DNA of 64,000 nucleotides, taken from assembly GCF_018320785.1 (NCBI RefSeq), contig NC_054885.1, positions 3,484,921 to 3,548,920 on the forward strand, given 5' to 3'. Below are positions 45,080 through 55,809 of this stretch, piece by piece (positions within the stretch are counted from its first letter, which is position 1; the number at the start of each line of letters is the position of its first letter). Under the pieces are notes generated by a model. That model had not been told where the DNA came from. It saw only the letters and a program-made list of their open reading frames with translations, and searched no databases. The position numbers and the translations under genes were made by a program. Origin of the DNA: Cheilinus undulatus. Taxonomy: Eukaryota; Chordata; Actinopteri; Labriformes; Labridae.

Positions 45080-48000
45080 ACGATGTGCCTTTTATTTCAC
45101 TAAGCTAAAGGTAATACAAAAACAATTGTGCTGGCAATGGCCCTGTTACTTTACACTGCTAATGGTAAAATAAAAACAGCATTCATGCAGGCCAGTGGGC
45201 GTTTTTATTTGACTCTGCTAATGGTAATACAAAACGAGTATTCAAGCTGACGATGGGTCTGTTATTTCACTCAGCTAAGGGTAAAACAAAAACATTTGTG
45301 TTGGCAATGGCCCTGTTATTTCCCACTGCTAATGGTAAAATAAAGCAGCATTCATGCAGGCACATGGACCTTTTTTATTTGACTCTGCTAATGGTTATAC
45401 AAAACTAGTATTTAAAGGGACAATGGGCCTTTTCTTTAATACTGCTAATGGTAAAATAAAACGGCATTCATGCTGGCAACAGGCCTATCATTTCACACTG
45501 CTAATGGTAATACAAAACTAGAATTTTTGCTAGCAATGGGGCTTCTATTTAACACTGCTAACAGTAATACAAAACATGCATTTGTGCTGGCAATGGCCTT
45601 TTTATTTCACACTGCTAATGGTAAAATAAAACTTGCATTTATGGTGGCAACAGGCCTGTTATTTCACACTGCTAATGGTAATACAAAACATGCATACATG
45701 TTGGCAATGGCCTTTTTATTTCACACTGCTACTGGTAATACAAAACATGCATTCATGCTGGCAACAGACCTGTTATTTCACACTGCTAAGGGTAATAAAA
45801 ACCTGCATTCATGCTGGCAATGGCCTTTTTATTTCACACTGCTAATGGTAAAATAAAACTTGCATTTATGGTGGCAACAGGCCTGTTATTTCACACTGCT
45901 AATGGTAATGTAAAACATGAGAGGTGTTTCAGTGGGTAAACCAGGTAAACCCAATGAAGAAACTGGAGCACACGAATCACTTGAGGACGTTTAATTAGGT
46001 GCAGAGGACTAACGTTTCGACACGCACTGCGTCTTCATCAGAGTCTTTTTTGACTCTGATGAAGACGCAGTGCGCGTCGAAACGTTAGTCCTCTGCACCT
46101 AATTAAACGTCCTCAAGTGATTCGTGTGCTCCAGTTTCTTCATTGGGTTTACCCACTGAAACACCTCTGATTGTTGCTGGTCCTTTTGTGAGCCCCGACC
46201 TCCACGAGTGGAGGGGCTGAAGCGCAAGAGACTCTCTCACCAATGTAAAACATGAATCGTGCTGGCAATGGCCTTTCAATTTAAAATGCTAATGGTAAAA
46301 TAAAACTGGCATTCATGCTGGCAACAGGCCTTTTAATTTCACACTGCTAACAGTAATACAAAACATGCATTTGTGCTGGCAACAAGCCTGTTATTTAACA
46401 CTGCTAATTGTAAAATAAAACTTGCATTCATGTTGGCAACAGGCCTGTTATTTCACACTGCTAATGGTAATACAAAATATGCATTCATGCTGGCAATGGC
46501 CTTTTTTTTCACACTGCTGACAGTAAAATAAAACTTGCGTTCATGCTGGCAGCAGGCCTGTTTATTTCACACTGCTAATGGTAATGCAAAATATGCATTC
46601 ATGTTGGCAACAGGCCTGTTATTTCACACTGCTAATGGTGATACAAAACATGCGTTAATGCTGGCAATGGCCTTTTTATTTCACACTGCTAATGGTTATA
46701 CAAAATCTGCATTTATGCTGGCAACAGGCCTGTTATTTAACACTGCTAATGGTAATACAAAATATGCATTCATGCTGGTAACAGGCCTGTTATTTCACAC
46801 TGTTAATGGTAATACAAAACGTGTTCATGCTGGCAATAGCCTTTTTATTTCACACTGCTAATGGTAATACAAAACATGCATTTATGCTGGCAACAGGCCT
46901 GTTATTTAACACTGCTAATGGTAAAATAAAACTTGCATTCATGTTGGCAACAGGCCTGTTATTTCACACTGCTAATGGTAATGCAAAATATGCATTCATG
47001 CTGGCAACAGGCCTGTTATTTCACACTGCTAATGGTAATACAAAACATGCGTTCATGCTGGCAATGGCCTTTTTCTTTCACACTGCTAATGGTAAAATAA
47101 AACTTGCATTCACGCTGGCAACAGGCCTGTTATTTCACACTGCTAAGGGTAATAAAAACCTGCATTCATGCTGGCAATGGCCTTTTTATTTCACACTGCT
47201 AACGGTAAAACAAAACATGCATTCATGGTGGCAACAGGCCTGTTATTTCACACTGCTAATGGTAATACAAAACATGAATCGTGCTGGCAATGGCCTTTTT
47301 TTCACACTGCTAATATTAAAATAAAACTTGAATTTATGCTGGCAACAGGCCTGTTATTTCACACTGCTAATGGTAATGCAAAACATGCATTCATGCTGGC
47401 AATGGCCTTTTTATTTCACACTGCTAACCGCAAAATAAAACTTGCATTTATGCTTGCAACAGGCCTTTTTATTTCACACTGCTAATATTAAAATAAAACT
47501 TGAATTTATGCTGGCAACAGGCCTGTTATTTCACACTGCTAATGGTAATACAAAACACGCATTCATGCTGGCAGTGGCCTTTTTATTTCACACTGTTAAT
47601 GGTAATGCAAAACATGCGTTCATGCTGGCAATAGCCTTTTTATTTCACACTGCTAATGGTAATACAAAATATGCATTCATGCTGGCAACAGGCCTGTTAT
47701 TTCACACTGCTAAGGGTAATGTAAAACCTGCATTCATGCTGGCAATGGCCTTTTGATTTAAAATGCTAACGGTAAATAAAACTTGCTTTCATGCTGCCAA
47801 CAGGCCTTTTATTTTCACACTGCTAAGGGTAATAAAAATCTGCATTGATGCTGGCAATGGCATTTTTATTTCACACTGCCAATGGTAGAATAAAACTTGC
47901 ATTCATGCTGGCAACAGGCCTGTTATTTAACAATGCTAATGGTAATGCAAAATCTGCATTTATGCTGGCAATGGCCTTTTTATTTCACACTGCTAAGGGT

Positions 48001-49265
48001 AGAATAAAACTTGCTTTCATTTTGGCAACAGGCCTGTTATTTCACACTGCTAAGGGTAATAAAAACCTGCATTCATGCTGGCAATGGCCTTTTTGCTTCA
48101 CACTGCTAATGGTAATACAAAACCTGCATTCATGCTGGCAATGGCCTTTTTATTTCACACTGCTAACGATAAAATAAAACTTGCATTCATGCTGGCAACA
48201 GGCCTGTTATTTCACACTGCTAATGGTGATACAAAATATGCATTCATGCTGGCAACAAGCCTGTCATTTCACACTGCTAATGGTAATTAAAAAAAACATG
48301 CATTCACGCTGGCAATGGCCTTTTTCTTTCACACTGCTAATGGTAAAATAAAACAGCATTCATGCTGGCAGCAGGCTTGTTATTTCACACTGCTAATGGT
48401 AATACAAAACATGCATTCATGCTGGCAATGCCCTTTTTATTTCACACTGCTAATGGTAGAATAAAACTTGCTTTCATTCTGGCAACAGGCCTGTTATTTC
48501 ACACTGCTAAGGGTAAGAAAAACCTGCATTCATGCTGGCAATGGCCTTTTTATTTCACAATGGTTATGGTTATACAAAATATGCATTCATGCTGGCAACA
48601 GGCCTGTTATTTCACACCGCTAAAGGTAATATAAAACTTGCATTCATGCTGGCAATGGCCTTTTTATTTCACACTGCTAATGGTAATACAAAACATGCAT
48701 TCATGCTGGCAACAGGCCTTTTTATTTAACACTGTTAATGGTAACATAAAACATGCATTTATGCTGGCAACAGGCCTGTCATTTCACACTGCTAATGGTA
48801 ATACAAAACATGCATTCATGCTGGCAATGGCCTTTTTATTTCACACTGCTAATGGTAGAATAAAACTTGCTTTCATTCTGGCAACAGGCCTGTCATTTCA
48901 CACTGCTAAGGGTAAGAAAAACCTGCATTCATGCTAGCAATGGCCTTTTTATTTCACACTGCTAATGGTAATACAAAATATGCATTCATGCTGGCAACAG
49001 GCCTTTTTATTTAACACTGTTAATGGTAACATAAAACATGCATTTATGCTGGCAACAGGCCTGTCATTTCACACTGCTAATGGTAATACAAAACATGCAT
49101 TTATGCTGGCAACAGGCCTGTCATTTCACACTGCTAATGGTAATTTAAAAAAACATGCATTCATGCTGGCAATGGCCTTTTGCTTTCACACTGCTAATGG
49201 TAAAATAAAACTTGAATTCATGTTGGCAACACACCTGTTATTTCACACTGCTTATGGTGCATATA
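45080..49265 (+). repeat. 57 bp minisatellite array, large
   Basis: The array consists of tandem units of about 57 bp. Since 57 is divisible by 3, a 19-residue period (MLATGLLFHTANGNTKHAF) appears in translation, with frames of up to 172 codons. Length divided by unit gives roughly 65-70 units. Frames break repeatedly through small indels and there is no consistent start, so I do not call a gene. It is interrupted by a 322 bp insertion at 45920-46241. A small diverged copy of the array is at 51320-51590. Confidence 0.95.
45920..46241. mobile_element. palindromic insertion with hammerhead-like cores
   Basis: It is flanked by a perfect 13 bp duplication, AATGTAAAACATG (45907-45919 and 46242-46254), so it is a true insertion into the 57 bp array. 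Its left arm (45920-46045) and right arm (46052-46168) are inverted copies with one mismatch and one 9-base length difference, around a loop of six T. A unique tail of about 70 bp follows. Each arm carries CTGATGA, a short stem, then GAAAC, GTTA and GTC, the layout of a minimal hammerhead ribozyme. Such ribozymes occur in Penelope-like retroelements, which also make inverted or partial copies. That assignment is inferred. Confidence 0.75.
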
Positions 49266-49369
49266 AAACAAGCAAGTGTTAAAAAAAATTCTATTTAATA
49301 TAACAAAACAAAGGACAAAGGTGTGTGGTTTTGGGTCAGGATTTAGGGTCTTTGTATTTTTTTTATGTG

Positions 49370-49454
49370 AACTTATTTCACAACCTGATCGATTGGCACT
49401 GTGACTCCCCATCTGAGGGCCCCTGCCGGCCGGCATTGTTCTGGTGTTCAGGTG
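49370..49454 (+). other. linker between the 57 and 39 bp arrays, first copy
   Basis: The linker contains CACAACCTGAT and GTTCAGGTGGACGGTT. A diverged copy is at 51620-51700 (CACAACCTGACTG, ACCAGGTGGATGGTT). It is part of the duplicated block. Confidence 0.6.
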
Positions 49455-50882
49455 GACGGTTCCTCTTGCCTCCGGGTCCTGCTCCGCCCTACAGAGGGTT
49501 TCTCCGGCCTCCGGGTCCTCCTCCACCCTGCAGAGGGTTCCTCTGGCCTCCGAGTCCTACTCCACCCTGAAATGGGTTTCTCTGGCCTCCGGGTCCTACT
49601 CCATTCTAAAAAAGTTTCCTTCAGCCTCCGGGTCCTAATCCACCCCACAGAGGGTTCCTCCGGCCTCTGGGTCCTATTCCACCCTGAAAAGGGTTCCTCT
49701 GGCCTCCGGGTCCTACTCCATTCTAAAAACGGTTCCTTCGGCCTCCGGGTCCTACTCCACCCTGAAATGGGTTCCTCCGGCCTCCGGGTCCTACTCCATT
49801 CTAAAAATGGTTCCTTCGGCCTCCGGGTCCTACTCCACCCTGAAATGGGTTCCTCCGGCCTCCGGGTCCTACTCCATTATAAAAATGGTTCCTTCAGCCT
49901 CCGGGTCCTACTCCACCCTGAAATGGGTTCCTCCGGCCTCCGGGTCGTACTCCACCCTGCAAAGGGTTCCTCCGGCCTCCAGGTCCTACTCCATTATAAA
50001 AATGGTTCCTCCGGCCTCCGGGTCCTACTCCATACTCAAAATGGTTCCTTCAGCCTCCGGGTCCTACTCCACCCAGAAAAGGGTTCCTTTGGCTTCCGGG
50101 CCCTTCTCCACCCTACAAAGGGTTCCTCCGGCCTCCGGGTCCTACTCCACCCTGCAGAGGGTTCCTCTGGCCTCCAGGCCCTCCTCCACCCTGCAGAGGG
50201 TTCCTCTGGCCTCCGGGCCGTACTCCACCCTGCAAAGGGTTCCTCCGGCCTCCAGGTCCTACTCCATTCTAGAAAAGGTTCCTTCGGCCTCCGGGTCCTA
50301 CTCCACCCTACAGAGGGTTCCTCCGGCCTCCGGGTCCTATTCCATTCTAAAAAAGGTTCCTTCGGCCTCCGGGTCCTACTCCACCCTGAAAAGGGTTCCT
50401 CTGGCTTCCGGGCCCTCCTCCACCCTACAAAGGGTGCCTCCGGCCTCCAGGTCCTACTCCATTCTAAAAATGGTTCCTTCGGCCTCCGGGTCCTACTCCA
50501 CCCTACAGAGGGTTCCTCCGGCCTCCGGGTCCTATTCCATTCTAAAAACGGTTCCTTCGGCCTCCGGGTCCTACTCCACCCTGAAAAGGGTTCCTCTGGC
50601 TTCCGGGCCCTCCTCCACCCTACAAAGGGTTCCTCCGGCCTCCGGGTCCTACTCTATTCTAAAAATGGTTTCCTCCGGGCCCTCCTCCACCCTGCAGAGG
50701 GTTCCTCTGGCTTCCGGGTCATACTCCACCCTGCAAAGGGTTCTTCTGGCCTCCGGGTCCTACTCCACCCTACAGAGGGTTCCTCCAGCCTCTGGGTCCT
50801 TCTCCACCCTGAAATGGGTTTCCCCTCGGCCTCCGGCCCTCCTCCACCCTGCAGAGGGTTCCTCAGGCCTCCAGGTCTTTCT
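49455..50882 (+). repeat. 39 bp GC-rich minisatellite array, large
   Basis: Tandem units of 39 bp (about 36 by length) give a 13-residue period, GSSGLRVLLHPEK-like. A 498-codon frame runs through it (49401-50897) while a second long frame (385 codons) overlaps it. Both follow from a stop-free 39 bp unit, so they are not evidence of a protein. Two main unit types alternate, one with CCACCCTGAAA and one with CCATTCTAAAAA, pointing to higher-order repeats. Confidence 0.95.
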
Positions 50883-50884
50883 CC

Positions 50885-51180
50885 CCCCCTTATGTGAACT
50901 TAAAACTAAATATCAAAGATTCATTCAATACAACAAAGAAAAGACTCTGCACTACAATGAATAAAAGTGTATTCAAAACAAAAACATTACTAAGTGTATT
51001 TTACACCAAAAGCAACAAAGTTCCCAAACTGTTTCCAGTAAGACAAAAGCAACAAATATGTTCAACGCAAAAAGTCAAAAAACAAAAAAACAAAAACAAA
51101 AAGAAAAGTACGAAAAGTTATTTTTGCAATTCAAATTGTCAAATGACTTTCACTGTCTAAATCTGGATGTTCACACACAA
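50885..51180. other. A-rich spacer
   Basis: A-rich sequence with no gene. Similar A-rich spacers lie at 44600-44820 and 51990-52400 beside the other modules. Confidence 0.5.
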
Positions 51181-51181
51181 G

Positions 51182-51263
51182 CATCTGTGAGGAGACAGCA
51201 GTGATCCCCGCCGACACCTGGACCTGACCATCAACACTGAACACTAAGATGTCTAATGACCAG
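51182..51263 (+). other. exon-like block A, second copy
   Basis: Diverged copy of 44890-44973, sharing CACCTGGACCTGACCATCA and ending TGACCAG|GTATTGG. Confidence 0.45.
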
Positions 51264-51319
51264 GTATTGGAGGTTGGTGATTTTTAATCCTAGTGCTGAA
51301 TTTGCCACAGTTTTTTTCT

Positions 51320-51590
51320 ATTCACATATGGGCCTATTTTTTATTCCACTAAGCTAATGGTAATACAAACAAGCATTCATGCTGGCAACAGGCCTTTTTA
51401 TTCCACTAAGCTAATGGTAATACAAACAAGCATTCATGCTGGCAACTGGCATTTTATTTTACTAAGCTAATGGTAATACAAGCATTCATGCTGGCAACAG
51501 GCCTTTTTTTTTTATTCCACTCTGCTAATGGTAATACAAACAAGAATTCACGCTGGCAATGGGCCTGTCATTTCACTCAGCTAATGGTAA
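51320..51590 (+). repeat. 57 bp minisatellite, small copy
   Basis: About five diverged units (AAGCTAATGGTAATACAAAC, CATTCATGCTGGCAAC) of the 57 bp family follow block A, as in the large array. Confidence 0.85.
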
Positions 51591-51689
51591 TGTTTTCATA
51601 ATGTTTAGTTGTGAATTAGAATTCACAACCTGACTGTAACTTTGACCCACAATCGGAGGACCCCACTGGCCAGCCTTGTGTTGGTAACC

Positions 51690-51860
51690 AGGTGGATGGT
51701 TTATCTGACCTGTGGGTCCACCCTTCAGGGTGTTACTTGGCCTGTTGGTCCACTACCTCTCTTTAGAGGTTTCCTTGACCTGTTGGTCCACTTCTACCCT
51801 TCAGAGGGTTCCTTGACCTGTGAGTCTACCTTCACCCTACAGAGGGTTCTTTTGTCAGGA
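51690..51860 (+). repeat. 39 bp minisatellite, small copy
   Basis: Four or five diverged units (GGTTCCTTGACCTGTTGGTC-like) of the 39 bp family follow the linker. A donor-like CAGCAG|GTAGGTC lies beyond, at 51923. Confidence 0.75.
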
Positions 51861-52399
51861 GGGCTCACCTCCACCCCTCCGTGGTTCCCCCCAGCCTTCA
51901 GCTACACCGTCATCCTGCAGCAGGTAGGTCACCATCACCAGGGGAGTCAAGTTTATTCAGTTCCTAAATGCTGCATGGTTGATCACTTACAACAACCTCA
52001 ATAAATAAGATCCCAAAAAACAAAAATGCAAAATACCTCAATATAAAATTAAACTGAATTCAAAAGTGTTGTTCGCTGAGTGAAAAAAGCAATGTGTGTT
52101 CATAATAAAGCAAAATAAAATCCACAAACCCACTGAATTCAAATGAAAAAAATAATACTCAAACTTTTCAAAGTTCAAAAAGTGTGTTCAATATCTATAA
52201 AAAAAAAGAGCTGTCATCCATATTACCAAAAAAAAAATCAATAAAAAAGCAAAACATCAAAATACAAAACAAACAAAATGGATTAAACACATTTATAGAA
52301 AGAGTCAAAGGGATATTGTTTTTTCAAGGGAAACATACAACTGAACGAAAAAATTCAAAGTGCTCTGACATCAATTATGTGGGTAAAATACTTTTAAGG

Positions 52400-53175
52400 A
52401 AACAGTACAACAACAGCAAAACAATATTTTCGAAGTGCTTTCAGGGAAACTTGGACCAACAATGGACCAAAAGTAAAAAAAACATTCTCAAAGAGCTTTC
52501 AAGGAAACTTGGACCAACAATGGACCAACAGTAAAAAAAAAAAAGTTTTCAAAGAGCTTTCAAGGAAACTTGGACCAACAATGGACCAACAGCACAACAA
52601 AACAAAACAAAACAAACAAAAAACAATATTATCAAAGAGCTTTCAAAGAAACTTGGACCAACAATGGATTAACGGTTAAAAAAAAAATACCCATTAAGAA
52701 TTTTTTAAGGAAACTTGGACCAACAATGAACCAACAGTAAAAAGATAAGTTCTCAAAGGGCTTTCAAGGTAACTTGGACCAACAATGGACTAACAGTAAA
52801 AAACACAATACTGTCAAAGAGCTTTTAGAGAAACTTGGACCAACAACGGACTAACAGTGGGAAAAAAACAATATTTTCAAAGAGCTTTCAAGGAAACTTG
52901 GACCAACAATGGACCAAAAGTAAGAAAATATTCTCAAAGGGCTTTCAAGGCAACTTGGACCAACAATGGACTAACATTAAAACAAAACAAAACAATATTA
53001 TCAAAGAGCTTTCAAAGAAACTTGGACCAACAATGGATTAACGGTTAAAAAAAACAATACCCATGAAGAGCTTTCAAGGAAACTTGGACCAACAACGGAC
53101 TAACAGTGGAAAAAAAAACTATATTTTCAAAGAGCTTTCAAGGAAACTTGGACCAACAGTGGAACAACAAAATTC
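52400..53175 (+). repeat. ~60 bp minisatellite array
   Basis: Twelve visible occurrences of CTTGGACCAACA at about 55-80 bp intervals. The unit is AAAGAGCTTTCAAGGAAAC, then CTTGGACCAACAATGGACCA, then an A-rich spacer of variable length. It is unrelated to the 57 and 39 bp units. Confidence 0.9.
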
Positions 53176-53542
53176 TAATTGCTCTCAGGAAATATCACAT
53201 CATCAGCGTTTTTTTAAGGAAACTATGATGCAGCACAGAAAATGATCACAAGGTGCTCTGGAAGGAACAACAGCCCAACACTGAGGAAGAATTATGACAA
53301 CCAGTGAGGCATCAGACCTTGTTTCTATCGCTCCTGCACAGTCACCTAGCAATATGAAGATAACAAAATGATAAAGAAGATTCAACAAGACCCAGGAGCC
53401 ATGGCATATACTGATAACTTGTTTATGTGTTTACTGTACCGGTCATGTTTGCAGTCCTTTGTGTATTTGTATGTCTGCTGTTCTTAAAAAGTTGCCAAAA
53501 TGCCCAATGCTGCAGAATTGGGCTTTTTGGCAAAATTTTCAG

Positions 53543-54361
53543 AGTCGCGCTGCTGCTACAGTGAGATGGTCTTTGGTTCCTCTGTCTACATGAGAAGTTG
53601 AGCCAGGCATCCTCGTGCTGGGGACCATTGCTGAAGGTAAGAGGAAGCTGGGACTCTACACACTCATGTCATGTTTCACTCAATTTCTAACTTAAGCCCA
53701 ACTTTAGATGGGTTAGCCATGATGTACAGATACACTTTTGAAACATCTTTGTTTTGTCCAATCTAAGGTGAAAACTGCCACATTTAATATATCAGTGTGG
53801 TTGAAATTCTCCAAACATTTTTGTTGCGATCTCTCCTTTTGGAGGGGGCGGGTCCTTAGACCAGTTGAAAACCACTGGTCCAAAGTTCCCAAAGATTAGG
53901 AAAAGAGAGAACTTTTTTGGATACTTTTGATACTTGTGGCTATTTTACAACTACCACATAAAATTCTCAACTGGATCCCAAAATTTTCATCTGTCCGTAC
54001 ATCCCATTATTTCCTAATAACTTGCCTGACAGGTTGGAACAAACCTAAAATAGATAGACCTATAGCTAGCGTAACGACAGTCTTCCAGGGAGAAAGATTG
54101 CATCTGCAAGTCAGCCTTTTGTGACTCTGGACTTGTCTCTGGCCATAGGCTGCAGGAGGGTATGAACCCTTGCCTGCAACTGAACCGATTTCTTCTTCTC
54201 TACCACAGTGTTCATCCTATAAGAAGACCCCGATGCCCTCCATCATCAATTGGATGCTGAGCCAGGATTCAGATTGGGTCGTCATCTAGCCACCGGATAC
54301 CTGAAGCCATTGGAGGCCAGAGCTGCTCTAACGTCGTTCCGACAGCAACAAGTGTGTGTAG
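53543..54361 (+). other. two putative exons, unknown transcript
   Basis: Blocks 53543-53636 (acceptor TTTTCAG, donor GAAG|GTAAGA) and 54209-54361 (acceptor CTACCACAG, donor GTAG|GTGAGC) have good splice sites. Neither has a frame I recognise. They may belong to the same plus-strand unit as the blocks at 39843, 44402 and 51182. A hAT-like end (TTGAAAACCACTGG, about 53862-53876) lies between them. Confidence 0.35.
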
Positions 54362-54589
54362 GTGAGCATTAAGTTCTGTTTTCTAGGCCTCCACCTATAC
54401 ACATAGTCTAAATGTTATGATGTTGCACTCTTGATGGGAAACTTGGTCATACTGCCATTTTTTGAGATTTTAGCTAAATCTTGAGAACCTGAGTATTGAT
54501 TTCAGTCAGTGTTTGGGCGACTGCAAATACTAAATGGAACTCTTACAAGCATCCATAAATCTACAATCTACATTCTTTTACAGGTCCTG

Positions 54590-55330
54590 CTGGTGTCAGC
54601 CCTGACTCCTGAAGGACTGTGCAAACTGCAAGGGGCTTCTGGTCATCTTCAACCCGAGCCCGAGTCTGGAGAGGATCCCTACTTTATGGAAGACTTCCTG
54701 CATGGTTCCTGTCCTGAAGACTTTGCACCTCAGAGAGCTTAACCACTTCAGACTCTCGCCTTTCATCTGATGAAGTCCGTGGAGGAGATCAACCTTAGCA
54801 CACCTATCCCCTGGTGAGCTCGAGTCTGGACCCCCCTGCAGCTCGCCTACCAGCCAGACATCAGGGTGCACAACGCCGTCATCTACCTGCTGCACAGGTC
54901 TCTGGTTCACCTGGAGAACCCCACCAGTGCTGTCAGGGTCATGTTCTTTGACTTCTCCAGTGGAGTACAGGCAGATCATTGCTGGCTTTGTAAGCTGGCC
55001 CCCCAGACTGCACCAGTGAACATCCATCCATCCATCCTTCGGAGCGTGCAGAACTCTTGTTATGGACATTTTACGATAGTGTGATGTCATCTGCTGTCCT
55101 TTATGCAGTGGTTGGCTGTGGAGGAGGGAGCACAGAAAAAGACGAAATAAACTGGTCAGGAGGGGCAGGTCTGTCCTGGACTGTCCCTCGCCCTGGACTC
55201 TGAGGAGGATGTTTGCCAGCTGGCATCCATAATGGACAACCCATGACACTGTTGGGGCCTCAGCAGCCCCTTCAGCCAAAGACTGTTGAGCCCTCCATTT
55301 AAGTAGTGCGAGATCATTCATAACAGGGAC
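54590..55330 (+). mobile_element. LINE with internal deletion
   Basis: Parts of a non-LTR reverse transcriptase are readable: an IPTLWKTSCMVPV-like stretch (54670-54720), AVIYLLHRSLVHLENP (about 54870-54920) and VRVMFFDFSS (54935-54965). After about 54990 the sequence jumps to the C-terminal region (LASIMDNP, SSPFSQRL near 55215-55290), so most of the middle is missing. Frames are broken. The clade is not certain. Confidence 0.75.
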
Positions 55331-55436
55331 GGGCAACTTTGGTTGCCAAGGGGACCACATAAACTGTTTTTTTTTCCTTCCTGAGGGCAACGTTGTTATA
55401 AATTGCCAGATAGGACTATTGACATGATTTATAACC

Positions 55437-55809
55437 AGGCCTGTCGAGATTAGTTGTGATTAATTCTGATGCATAATTAGTGCATTAGTATTTTAATCCT
55501 GAGTAATCTTACACTTTATTGTCTCTTTCAACACACTTTGGTTCAGCTGCTTCAACTTCTCCCTACAGCCAGTTATGAAAAATAACTCCCTCACTGATCC
55601 TCAGTTTTTTTACTTCCCTTTTAAAAACTCAGACAGCTCAGTGGACAAGTCAGAAGTCATCTGCACCTTATGTTATCAAAGGTTTACTTTACCTTCACTT
55701 GGAATTTAAATTGTGATTAATGTGATTAAACATGATGCGAGTAATTGCAATTAACTGCCGGGATTCTGAGATTAATCACGATTAAAAACGCTGATCATTT
55801 GACAGCCCT
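55437..55809. mobile_element. MITE with ATTAATCACGATTAA-type ends
   Basis: It starts CCTGTCGAGATTAGTTGTGA and ends CATTTGACAGCCCTA, approximate inverted repeats rich in GATTAAT. A nonautonomous DNA element, probably hAT-like, with no transposase. Confidence 0.6.

Noticed and set aside
45470-49282. Series of 65-172 codon frames with a 19-residue repeat
   Set aside because: They arise from the 57 bp unit, shift frame repeatedly, and have no stable start or splice pattern.
49401-50897. 498-codon open frame
   Set aside because: It is produced by a stop-free 39 bp tandem unit. A second frame is open across the same DNA and there is no domain, so it is not called a gene.
54596-55390. 264-codon minus-strand frame
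   Set aside because: It is antisense to a recognisable LINE reverse-transcriptase fragment on the plus strand and has no motif of its own.
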